Below, piece after piece: positions 1 through 6,476 of a stretch of DNA of 64,000 bases; position 1 is the first letter of the stretch; every line of letters begins with the position of its first letter. Source of the stretch: Bacillus_AB infantis_C (GTDB lineage Bacteria > Bacillota > Bacilli > Bacillales > Cytobacillaceae); assembly GCF_050107595.1 (NCBI RefSeq), contig NZ_JBNILH010000004.1:248001-312000 (forward strand), read 5' to 3'. A model generated the notes under the pieces. That model saw nothing but the letters and a program-made list of their open reading frames with translations. It was not told where the DNA came from and searched no databases. Made by a program: the position numbers and the translations under genes.

Positions 1-470
1 CTGTCCCCGCCTGCTTCCTGGCCGGCATCAAGGGCAGCAAGCAGCCGTTCTGCCAGGGTGCCTTCACTGTTGGTAAAAGTATCAGCCATCGCCTTTACTG
101 TATTTTCATCTACTAAAATATTGCCCTGCGCTGCGAAATATGTGCCTGCAGTCCCGCCGGCCCAGTCATAGCAGCCGTTTCCTGTATAAGTAGCCCCGCT
201 GCCATCGAAATCAACGATTCCGACCTGGCGCAGTTCCTTGTCAGGGTCTTCGGCTGTAATGAGATCAAGTGCCTCCTGGGCAGTCTTCCCCTGCTCCATT
301 AATTGGAGAGCCTGCGGACCGTAAGCTGTGTTCGCATAAGACTGTGTCGCCACCGCCCCAACGCCTGCCTTCGCAAAAGGCACGACCGCACCGACACCTA
401 AAAATTTGGATTGGACCGCAATCCCCCATTCCTTTTCCTCCGGATCATAGCCAATGATTGAAAAAGTCAT
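1..470 (-). CDS. DUF1028 family protein (Ntn-hydrolase-like), 3' end outside window
   Basis: The first 156 codons read on the minus strand from an ATG at 468-470, preceded by a GGAGG ribosome site at 478-482. The N-terminus begins MTFSIIGYDPEEKEWGIAVQ and continues with AVATQSYANTAYGPQAL, the pattern of the DUF1028 family. That family is thought to adopt an Ntn-hydrolase-like fold and often sits near amidohydrolase or peptidase genes. The C-terminal part lies beyond position 1, so its neighbours on that side are unknown. The family assignment comes from the recognisable N-terminal half; the substrate is unknown. The gene diverges from the chemotaxis unit at 594. Confidence 0.8.
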   Translation of the reverse strand, partial: MTFSIIGYDPEEKEWGIAVQSKFLGVGAVVPFAKAGVGAVATQSYANTAYGPQALQLMEQGKTAQEALDLITAEDPDKELRQVGIVDFDGSGATYTGNGCYDWAGGTAGTYFAAQGNILVDENTVKAMADTFTNSEGTLAERLLAALDAGQEAGGD

Positions 471-536
471 AAAATCCCTCCTAATAATCTCACATTTTAC
501 CAGTTCGCTTTCTTCAACAATTTCTCCTGCCATTCC

Positions 537-563
537 TAAATAACTGTCTGATTTTGTCGATAT
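537..563 (+). promoter_or_regulatory. SigD-type promoter for the BMP lipoprotein-MCP unit
   Basis: TAAA at 537-540 and GTCGATAT at 556-563 are separated by exactly 15 nt, matching the Bacillus SigD form TAAA-N15-GCCGATAT at all but one base. The first gene starts about 25 nt downstream of the expected transcription start. The placement next to a chemoreceptor operon fits motility control. Confidence 0.7.
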
Positions 564-593
564 ATTCACCGTGAGAAATTATAAATGAGGTGA

Positions 594-1586
594 ATGAAAT
601 TGATAAAGAAATTAAGCCTGCTTCTGCTTGCCATTCTGCTCCTGGCCGGATGCTCATTACCAGGTGATGCAGCAGAGGAGAAGCAGGAAAAGGGATATAA
701 AATTGGCGTTTTAATGTCGACGACAGGATTGGGGGACGACTCCTTTAATGACTCGGCCTTCCGCGGCCTTGAAAGGGCCCGCGATGAACTTGGCATCCTG
801 TTTGATTATAAAGAGGCACCAGACGGAGATTTAGAGGAAAAACTGACAGAGCTTGTAGAGGATAAAAATGACCTTGTCATCGCCCTCGGTTTTTCTTCAC
901 AAGAAGCGCTTGAAAAAACAGCAAAAAAATATCCTAAGCAGCAATTTCTATTGATTGATGCCGTATCAGAATTGCCTAATATTGCTTCCATTACATTCAA
1001 AGAGCATGAAGGCAGCTTCCTGGTCGGAATGGCCGCAGCCATGGCCAGCAAATCAAACACACTCGGCTTCATCGGCGGCGAGGATGCAGAAGTCATCCAC
1101 CATTTTGAACAGGGATTCATCGAGGGTGCCAGGCACGTAAAGCCTGATATCAAGATTCTGACAGAATATGCAGGCACATTCAGCGATGCGGAGCTCGGAG
1201 GCAAGATTGCTGAAGCCCAGATTGCTAAAGGAGCGGATTTCATTTATCCTGCAGCCGGGTTTACCGGATATGGTGCACTTAAGAAGGCCCAGGAAAAGAT
1301 GGTTCACGCAGCCGGAGTTGACTCTGACCAATTCTTTGTCGCAGAAAAAGCCATTGTGACAAGCATGCTGAAAAATATCGATGTGGCCGTGTATGACATG
1401 GCCAAGCTTTTAAAAGAAAAAGGGAAAATCGAGCAGCATTCCTTTGTTCTAGGCCTGGCCGAAAACGGCGTCGGTCTTGCAGAGCTGCGGGCCTTCCCAT
1501 TCACAGATGAACAGAAACAAGCCCTTACAGCAGCCAAGGATGAAATCATCGCCGGCGACATCACTGTAAATTCAACTAAACAATAA
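594..1586 (+). CDS. BMP family substrate-binding lipoprotein (Med/BmpA-like)
   Basis: This is a 330-residue protein with a lipoprotein signal ending in LLAGC, so Cys20 is the predicted lipidated residue. The rest matches the BMP/periplasmic-binding fold (Bmp, PF02608): GYKIGVLMSTTGLGDDSFND near the N-terminus and a later IYPAAGFTGYGALKKAQEK. Such proteins bind nucleosides or related ligands for ABC importers; in B. subtilis the family member Med influences comK. No permease or ATPase gene is adjacent. Instead the next gene, 13 nt downstream, is a chemoreceptor, and both follow a SigD promoter. I infer that it may act as a ligand-binding partner of that receptor. A GAGGTG site at 588-592 supports the ATG at 594. 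Confidence 0.8.
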   Translation: MKLIKKLSLLLLAILLLAGCSLPGDAAEEKQEKGYKIGVLMSTTGLGDDSFNDSAFRGLERARDELGILFDYKEAPDGDLEEKLTELVEDKNDLVIALGFSSQEALEKTAKKYPKQQFLLIDAVSELPNIASITFKEHEGSFLVGMAAAMASKSNTLGFIGGEDAEVIHHFEQGFIEGARHVKPDIKILTEYAGTFSDAELGGKIAEAQIAKGADFIYPAAGFTGYGALKKAQEKMVHAAGVDSDQFFVAEKAIVTSMLKNIDVAVYDMAKLLKEKGKIEQHSFVLGLAENGVGLAELRAFPFTDEQKQALTAAKDEIIAGDITVNSTKQ

Positions 1587-1599
1587 AGGAGGCAAAAGC

Positions 1600-3258
1600 A
1601 TGAGACTGCGCAATCGATTAATGATGATAGCCATCATTCCTCTTATCTTATCAACTATTATCATCGGCTATATGATCACCGAGATTCTGGACCTCCAGAA
1701 CTCTACGAAGAAAGACGTAGAAATCCTCCTTCAGATAGAAAATCTGAACGGTGACTTTGTCAGTGCCCGGCAGTCAATGGCCAACGCTGCTGCAACCGGG
1801 ACAGATGCGAATAAACAGGAAGCCTCCAGCATGCTGGAGAGCATCAGCAAACTCATGAAGCAGCTGAAATCTGAGATTAGCGAGGCTGACCAGAAGGCCA
1901 CCTTTGCCAAGGCTGAGAATAAATTCAACACCTTAACAAAAGAAGCGGGCGATGCCCTCGCAAGCGGGAACCAGCCTGAAATCAAGAGGCAGTCCATCCG
2001 AATCGCAGGCATCATGAATGACTTCTACCTGCTGGATAAGCAATCTGATGAATGGTACGAAACAAAAACATCACAGATGGAAAACCAGATCCGCTTTATC
2101 GTCATCTCCTCCCTGATTGCCAGCGTCCTGCTGATCATCCTCTCAGGCGGCTTTTCATGGATTGCAGCAAGAAAAATCACAGGGCCGCTTAATGAAATCG
2201 TTCAGCAGGCAGGTCAGGTCGCCAGAGGAGATTTAACGATTGACATTAAAAAAGCAAAGCCAGCGAGCAAATACGAAATAGACCTTCTGCGTTCAGCCTT
2301 TGCGGACATGATCAGCAATGTAAAATCAACCGTTGAATCTATTGATGGCGTCGGCAAACAAGTATCTGCTTTTTCCAAAGAAGTGTCCGGCTATATGGAA
2401 AGCGTGTCGGAAAGCAGCAGCCAGGTTGCCGTTTCAACCGAAGAGCTCGCCAAGGGCAGCCAGGCGATTTCCGAGGATATTCAGTCAACTGCCGAACTGA
2501 TGAGGAGTATGGGAGACAACTTCGTACTGGTACAGCAGGAAAGCCAGGCATCACTTCAGGCAAGCATGGAGGCATTGACTTCCATCGATGACGGCCGCAA
2601 GTCGCTAGAAAAGCAGGCAGCCTTTGCAGGGCAGCTATCCAGCTCATCGGAAGGGATCAAAACATCCGTCCAGGAATTTGCCGAGTATACAGGCAAAATC
2701 GAGAACGCGGCCAATACGGTCAGGGAAATTGCCGAGCAGACTAATCTGCTTGCACTCAATGCAGCTATTGAAGCTGCCCGCGCCGGCGAGGCAGGCAAAG
2801 GCTTTGCCGTCGTTGCTGAAGAAGTCCGGAAGCTGGCAGACGACAGCTCAAAAGCCACTGTCCTGATCACCAGCATGGTATCAAGCATCAAGCAGGGCGT
2901 TTCTACCATCCTGAATGCAACAGAGCTGGGCAGCAGGCTGACCGGCGAACAGCTTGGGTCCATCAAAGAAACAGAAGACAGCTTCTTCACCATCGCCGGC
3001 CATGTTGCCGGAATTTATGACCAGCTGACCACCCTCACCGAAGGTACAGAAAAGTCCGCCAGCATGAGCCAGCAGGTGATCGCAGCCATTGAAAATGTCT
3101 CCGCCGTCACCGAAGAAACCGCGGCCGGAACAGAAGAAATTTCTGCAACCACTGACGCCCAGCTGCGCTCATTCGAGCAGGTCAGCGAAAAAGTCATGGA
3201 ACTTGAAGGACTGACAGAAGAAATGAAACGGGAGCTTGGGAAGTTTAAAGTTAACTGA
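1600..3258 (+). CDS. Methyl-accepting chemotaxis protein
   Basis: This 552-residue protein has membrane segments at about 7-28 and 166-189, bracketing a mostly helical extracellular domain of about 135 residues. A HAMP linker follows (about 190-245), then a cytoplasmic signalling helix pair. The highly conserved tip EIAEQTNLLALNAAIEAARA lies near residues 376-395 and marks the CheA/CheW contact site. GGAGG at 1588-1592 precedes the ATG. It is probably co-transcribed with the upstream BMP lipoprotein, and a strong terminator follows. The ligand is not predictable; direct sensing by the small helical domain or sensing through the lipoprotein are both possible. Confidence 0.95.
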   Translation: MRLRNRLMMIAIIPLILSTIIIGYMITEILDLQNSTKKDVEILLQIENLNGDFVSARQSMANAAATGTDANKQEASSMLESISKLMKQLKSEISEADQKATFAKAENKFNTLTKEAGDALASGNQPEIKRQSIRIAGIMNDFYLLDKQSDEWYETKTSQMENQIRFIVISSLIASVLLIILSGGFSWIAARKITGPLNEIVQQAGQVARGDLTIDIKKAKPASKYEIDLLRSAFADMISNVKSTVESIDGVGKQVSAFSKEVSGYMESVSESSSQVAVSTEELAKGSQAISEDIQSTAELMRSMGDNFVLVQQESQASLQASMEALTSIDDGRKSLEKQAAFAGQLSSSSEGIKTSVQEFAEYTGKIENAANTVREIAEQTNLLALNAAIEAARAGEAGKGFAVVAEEVRKLADDSSKATVLITSMVSSIKQGVSTILNATELGSRLTGEQLGSIKETEDSFFTIAGHVAGIYDQLTTLTEGTEKSASMSQQVIAAIENVSAVTEETAAGTEEISATTDAQLRSFEQVSEKVMELEGLTEEMKRELGKFKVN

Positions 3259-3282
3259 TCGGAGATAACAGGCTCAAAATAG

Positions 3283-3320
3283 AAGAACCGAATCCAATTT
3301 GGATTCGGTTCTTTTCTTTT
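3283..3320. terminator. Bidirectional rho-independent terminator
   Basis: A 13-bp perfect stem (3283-3295 with 3301-3313) has a 5-nt loop. It is followed by a T-rich run on the plus strand and, read on the minus strand, by the terminal region of the convergent chromate transporter gene. It serves the chemoreceptor unit and probably both directions. Confidence 0.85.
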
Positions 3321-3324
3321 TCTC

Positions 3325-3855
3325 TTATCCCAAAAATATTCCGCCATAAACAAGCGACCCGGCAATAACATATGCAGGATGCACCTTGAACTTTTCCATA
3401 AGCACGAAGCTGACAAGCCCGATGAAAATGGTCTGCCAGAGGCCCGCTCCCTCATAAGAGGAAAACAGGAAATCGTACGTCATGATTCCAAGAAGGACGG
3501 CGATGACTGGCCTTATAACGACGGTCATTCGTTTGACGCGTGGCGATTCCTTGTATTTCATCAGCAGTCCAAGGAGGCCGATCATCAGGATGAGCGACGG
3601 GGCAACAGTTGCAAAGACGCCGACAGCGGCACCCAAAACACCGCCCTGCTCATAGCCGATATAACCGGCCATCTTTGTCGCAATCGGGCCTGGCAATGTA
3701 TTCCCCATTGCCAGCATCTCGCTGAACTCGCTTGTGCTGAGCCAGCCGTAGCGGTCAACCACTTCATTCTCAACCAGCGGGATGGATGCCGGGCCTCCGC
3801 CATAGCCCAGGATTCCGGGGATGAAAAATGCTAAAAATATCTGGATATATATCAT
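3325..3855 (-). CDS. Short-chain chromate transporter, second subunit (ChrA family)
   Basis: The protein has 176 residues and about five hydrophobic segments. It carries the ChrA signature FIPGILGYGGGPASIPLVEN and the conserved NTLPGPIATKMAGYIGY. It matches one half of a bidomain ChrA, so it belongs to the short-chain ChrA class that works as a heterologous pair. Its ATG overlaps the stop of the upstream paralogue (ATGA at 3852-3855), which implies translational coupling and a two-subunit transporter. The family exports chromate in exchange for other anions; the physiological substrate here is not proven. An AAGGAG site precedes the start. Confidence 0.88.
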   Translation of the reverse strand: MIYIQIFLAFFIPGILGYGGGPASIPLVENEVVDRYGWLSTSEFSEMLAMGNTLPGPIATKMAGYIGYEQGGVLGAAVGVFATVAPSLILMIGLLGLLMKYKESPRVKRMTVVIRPVIAVLLGIMTYDFLFSSYEGAGLWQTIFIGLVSFVLMEKFKVHPAYVIAGSLVYGGIFLG

Positions 3856-4424
3856 GCTGAGCTTTTCTCCTTTTTCCCATCTTTACCTGCTGAATCTTTT
3901 TTAAGGAGCGCCCCGAGCAATAAACCGATAATGATGATTGCGGGATGAACGTTCAGGACCTCCAATACAACCAGGCTTCCAGCGATAAAAACCAGTGTCC
4001 AGGCCCAGCCGAGATTCGACTTGACTGATTTTTTCACAAAGTCCCAGGTCAGGGTCGCGAGCATGACGGCAACCACAGGCACGACTGCAGCGGACATCCC
4101 CTGCACCCAGGGCTGGTCTTTATAAGAATTCAGTACGGTCAGGAGAAGCACCATCAGAATGATCGTCGGCACGATCGTTGCGGCAATGGCATTCAGCATT
4201 CCCAAGACCCCGGCAACCCGGTAGCCGATATAGCCGGCCATTTTCGTGGCAATCGGTCCCGGGAGCGCGTTGCCGAGCGCAAGCACATCGCCGAACTCAT
4301 CTGAATCCATCCACTTGTATTTTTCCACAACTTCTTTATGGACGAGCGGGATTGAGGACGGGCCGCCGCCATAGCCCAGGATTCCTACCCTGAAAAAGGC
4401 TAAGAATATGTCTGTATGCTTCAT
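3852..4424 (-). CDS. Short-chain chromate transporter, first subunit (ChrA family)
   Basis: The 190-residue membrane protein carries FRVGILGYGGGPSSIPLVHK and NALPGPIATKMAGYIGY, clearly paralogous to the downstream gene. An in-frame ATG lies further upstream at 4472, but the ATG at 4424 is preferred. It follows AAAGGTGA at good spacing and starts directly at the conserved N-terminal helix, while the extra 16 residues are encoded by a hairpin region. The two genes overlap by 4 nt and form one unit behind the promoter at 4530-4558. Confidence 0.85.
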   Translation of the reverse strand: MKHTDIFLAFFRVGILGYGGGPSSIPLVHKEVVEKYKWMDSDEFGDVLALGNALPGPIATKMAGYIGYRVAGVLGMLNAIAATIVPTIILMVLLLTVLNSYKDQPWVQGMSAAVVPVVAVMLATLTWDFVKKSVKSNLGWAWTLVFIAGSLVVLEVLNVHPAIIIIGLLLGALLKKDSAGKDGKKEKSSA

Positions 4425-4455
4425 AGCTGATTCACCTTTCCATCCTTTCCGGCCT

Positions 4456-4509
4456 GCCCGCAAAACGGGCATCCGGCAGCCCTCCAGACACCATACCGGG
4501 AGGGCTGCC
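4456..4509 (-). promoter_or_regulatory. Structured 5' leader of the chromate transporter pair
   Basis: Two hairpins lie between the promoter and the start codon. One has an 11-bp stem (4475-4485 with 4499-4509). The other has a 5-bp GC stem (4456-4460 with 4466-4470). Neither is followed by a T-run on the minus strand, so they are not simple terminators. They may be regulatory or may stabilise the mRNA. No known riboswitch was recognised. Confidence 0.4.
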
Positions 4510-4529
4510 CAAATTATTATTATTTTCTA

Positions 4530-4558
4530 ATTATACCGCTCTATAACTGGTTTGCCTA
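4530..4558 (-). promoter_or_regulatory. SigA-type promoter for the chromate transporter pair
   Basis: On the minus strand TAGGCA (4553-4558) is followed after 17 nt by a perfect TATAAT (4530-4535). The implied transcript has a leader of about 100 nt containing the hairpins at 4456-4509. Confidence 0.55.
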
Positions 4559-4681
4559 TCCATTTACTTTATTTCGTTACCGGACAGCAATGCATCCCTT
4601 CTGTCCTGGACGCTGTTTGCATATGCTAAGCTTGTAAGAAGCCATTGCAAGACCCTTAAGAAATTGCTTTTATAAAAATCA

Positions 4682-4710
4682 TTGATTTTTCCCATCATAT
4701 TTTGTACAAT
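4682..4710 (+). promoter_or_regulatory. SigA-type promoter for the yybP-ykoY riboswitch transcript
   Basis: TTGATT at 4682-4687 is followed after 17 nt by TACAAT at 4705-4710. The predicted start near 4717 lies about 20 nt ahead of the aptamer, as expected for a riboswitch leader. Confidence 0.65.
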
Positions 4711-4737
4711 AAATCTATAAATTCATAGCACGTCTCC

Positions 4738-4833
4738 CACAAAGGGGAGTAGCTTTTACAGCATAGTCGTCATTACAGAGCATCCGCTCTCGGCTTTGCT
4801 GGCAGACCTGATTCTGTTAGCCAGACCTTTGCC
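4738..4833 (+). promoter_or_regulatory. yybP-ykoY (Mn2+) riboswitch aptamer
   Basis: The segment holds the conserved yybP-ykoY features in order: CAAAGGGGAGTAGC at 4739-4752, then GTCGTCATTACAGAG, CTCGGCTTTGCTGGCAGACC, and GCCAGACCTTTGCC closing the helix. P1 pairs CAAAGG (4739-4744) with CCTTTG (4826-4831). The family senses Mn2+ and usually controls Mn exporters or TerC/YkoY-like membrane proteins. Here the next gene is a Spo0M-like gene 280 nt away with two hairpins in between, so the regulated gene is uncertain or has been lost. Confidence 0.85.
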
Positions 4834-4855
4834 TGAACGGTAAAGGTCTTTATTT
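4823..4855 (+). terminator. Riboswitch expression-platform terminator
   Basis: AGACCTTTGCC (4823-4833) pairs with GGTAAAGGTCT (4839-4849) around a 5-nt loop and is followed by TTATTT. Its left arm contains the 3' strand of aptamer P1, so the two are mutually exclusive. This is the arrangement of a ligand-induced antiterminator. Confidence 0.75.
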
Positions 4856-4862
4856 ATGCTCT

Positions 4863-4913
4863 AAAAAGGCCTTTGCCGCGCTGGAAGATTCCAGCATCGG
4901 CAAAGGTCTTTTT
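4863..4913 (+). terminator. Second long hairpin terminator after the riboswitch
   Basis: CCTTTGCCG (4870-4878) pairs with CGGCAAAGG (4898-4906), with an inner stem (4880-4886 with 4889-4895) and flanking A/T pairs, followed by TTTTT. The left arm repeats the CCTTTGCC string of the aptamer closing helix, so it could be a duplicated platform. Confidence 0.75.
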
Positions 4914-5113
4914 CCGTTGTGGGACATGCGCCTTTTTTGGCAGACAAGTGTGGTAAATCACTGCGGGCGTGCATATGAAAGAAAAGAGCTTTGTGGCTGG
5001 AATGCCAGAAGGAGCAGGGAATGTAAAGAGAGAAAGTTCCAAAATGAAGTTTAAACTGGACATCTAAAGACTAACAAAATAATAAAACACAAAAAAACTA
5101 ATAGGAGAGATTT

Positions 5114-5503
5114 ATGTTGCTTTTACGAAAGTATATGTCATTGATTGGTGTCGGATCGGCCAGGATAGACCTGATATTGCCTAAGCTGAGCTATCAGCCC
5201 GGCGAGAGCATCTGCGGCTATTTCAACATCGAGGGAGGCACGATCGACCAGCAGATCAAGCGGATCGAATGCGACCTTGTGATGACTGATGAAATGGGAG
5301 AGCAAGTCATAGACTCCAGCACCATCCTGACGTCAAAAAGAATTGAATCTGACGAGTGCAACCATATGCCGTTCCACTTCAGCCTGCCGGAAGCGCTCCT
5401 GCCTTCCGCGAAAAAGAGGTCGTACCGCTTTAAAACGCGGATGATCTTTAACGAAGGCGTTAAAAGTGCCGACTTAGATGAAATTACGATTGTCCGCAGT
5501 TAA
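5114..5503 (+). CDS. Spo0M-like (arrestin-fold) short protein
   Basis: The 129-residue protein resembles the N-terminal half of sporulation-control protein Spo0M: a start-proximal GVGSARIDLILPKLSYQPGE, then YFNIEGGTIDQQIKRIECDL and a later LPSAKKRSYRFKTRM. Full-length Spo0M proteins are about 250 residues, so this is a single-domain or shortened form. AGGAGAG at 5103-5109 gives good spacing to the ATG. It lies downstream of the Mn riboswitch and its terminators, but a link between them is not established. The role in sporulation is inferred from the family only. Confidence 0.6.
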   Translation: MLLLRKYMSLIGVGSARIDLILPKLSYQPGESICGYFNIEGGTIDQQIKRIECDLVMTDEMGEQVIDSSTILTSKRIESDECNHMPFHFSLPEALLPSAKKRSYRFKTRMIFNEGVKSADLDEITIVRS

Positions 5504-5519
5504 CGGAGGAGCTGCTGCA

Positions 5520-5633
5520 GTGAAAATAAAGAAGATCAAGCAGCTGATGATGTTCACGGTATTTATCAGCATCATAGAGACCGGGTACCAGGCAGCATCC
5601 ATGCTGGAGGTCAAGAACCCGCCTCGCGTATAG
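5520..5633 (+). CDS. Candidate 37-residue membrane peptide
   Basis: A GTG start at 5520 follows GGAGGAG (5505-5511) with 8-nt spacing, directly after the stop of the Spo0M-like gene. The reading frame starts with basic residues (MKIKKIKQ), continues with a hydrophobic stretch (LMMFTVFISII) and ends with a polar tail before TAG. I do not recognise a family. The strong ribosome site, operon-like position and following terminator support it; the short length and lack of a known homologue keep it tentative. Confidence 0.4.
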   Translation: MKIKKIKQLMMFTVFISIIETGYQAASMLEVKNPPRV

Positions 5634-5683
5634 CTGGTGTCAGGCAATACATCTACTGCAGCTTCTAGAGCCGGTAAAAGCAA

Positions 5684-5716
5684 GACCCTGCCCGAATGAC
5701 GGGCAGGGTCTCTTTA
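5684..5716. terminator. Bidirectional terminator between the small ORF and hpf
   Basis: An 11-bp GC-rich stem (5684-5694 with 5700-5710) has a 5-nt loop and T-rich sequence on the plus-strand side. On the minus strand the same stem lies just after the hpf stop and is followed by TTGCTTTT. Confidence 0.85.
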
Positions 5717-5719
5717 TCA

Positions 5720-6274
5720 TTATTGAGCTTCAATCAGGCCGTAGCGGCCATCTCTGCGCTTATAGACAACATTGGTGCGGTTCGTTTCCGCGTTTGTGAA
5801 TACATAGAAGCTGTGGCCGAGAAGATTCATCTGCAGGATGGCCTCTTCATTGTCCATCGGCTTCAGGTCAAAGCTCTTCTGGCGGACAACTTCCAGCTCA
5901 TTATCCTCTTCTTCCAGGACCGGTGCCTCCGGTTCATCAAAAGAAGCAAACATCAGCGTCGGGCTGCCCTTCTCACGGAACTTGCGGTTCACCTTCGTCT
6001 TATGCTTGCGGATTTGCCTTTCGAGCTTATCCACAATCAAATCGATCGCCGCATACATATCTTCATGATCCTCCTCAGCGCGGAGCACCAGATTCTGCAT
6101 TGGAATGGTCACTTCCACTTTGGAGCGGTTGTTATTATACGTTTTTAAGTTTACATGTACATTTGCATCAGGAGTTTCAGTAAAATATTTTTCCAGTTTC
6201 GCAATCTTCTTCTCTACGTATTCTCTAATCGCTGGAGTTACCTCAATGTTTTCACCACGAATGTTATAATTCAT
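5720..6274 (-). CDS. hpf: Long-form ribosome hibernation promoting factor
   Basis: The 184-residue protein matches long HPF (YvyD in B. subtilis), which dimerises 70S ribosomes into inactive 100S particles in stationary phase. The N-terminal domain (MNYNIRGENIEVTPAIREYV onward, about 1-105) binds in the mRNA/tRNA channel. The C-terminal domain (about 125-184, with NLLGHSFYVFTNAETNRTNV) mediates dimerisation. An upstream ATG at 6295 is in frame, but the ATG at 6274 has AAGGAGGAG at correct spacing and gives the family N-terminus. It lies downstream of the flagellin cluster as in B. subtilis and has its own SigH-type promoter. Confidence 0.95.
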   Translation of the reverse strand: MNYNIRGENIEVTPAIREYVEKKIAKLEKYFTETPDANVHVNLKTYNNNRSKVEVTIPMQNLVLRAEEDHEDMYAAIDLIVDKLERQIRKHKTKVNRKFREKGSPTLMFASFDEPEAPVLEEEDNELEVVRQKSFDLKPMDNEEAILQMNLLGHSFYVFTNAETNRTNVVYKRRDGRYGLIEAQ

Positions 6275-6392
6275 AGATGAACTCCTCCTTTTCATTATAC
6301 AGTAAAGCTTTTCTCAGGCTGCTGCGGCACTTTGAGGCGCCGCTTCCTGAAAAAGCCTAGTCTTAAAATATTATTAAGACTATGTAAATATA

Positions 6393-6420
6393 ATTCTACT
6401 GTACCCCAGAAAAGTCCTGC
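6393..6420 (-). promoter_or_regulatory. SigH-type promoter of hpf
   Basis: On the minus strand GCAGGACTT (6412-6420) is followed after 12 nt by GTAGAAT (6393-6399). This fits the SigH pattern RnAGGAwWW-N11-12-RnnGAAT with one mismatch. B. subtilis yvyD is known to be transcribed from SigH and SigB promoters, so the match is expected. Confidence 0.65.
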
Positions 6421-6476
6421 AAAAACGTTGAGATATTTTGAGAATATTTGTCGAAAGAATGTCGGTTTGAAAAAAG

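Noticed and set aside
3379..3834. Plus-strand open frame of 151 codons opposite the chromate transporter
   Set aside because: It is antisense to a clearly conserved membrane protein gene and has no ribosome site.
4925..5073. Short frames after the riboswitch that could be its target
   Set aside because: Frames of about 30-42 codons exist, but neither has a ribosome site or recognisable features, so no riboswitch-controlled gene can be claimed here.
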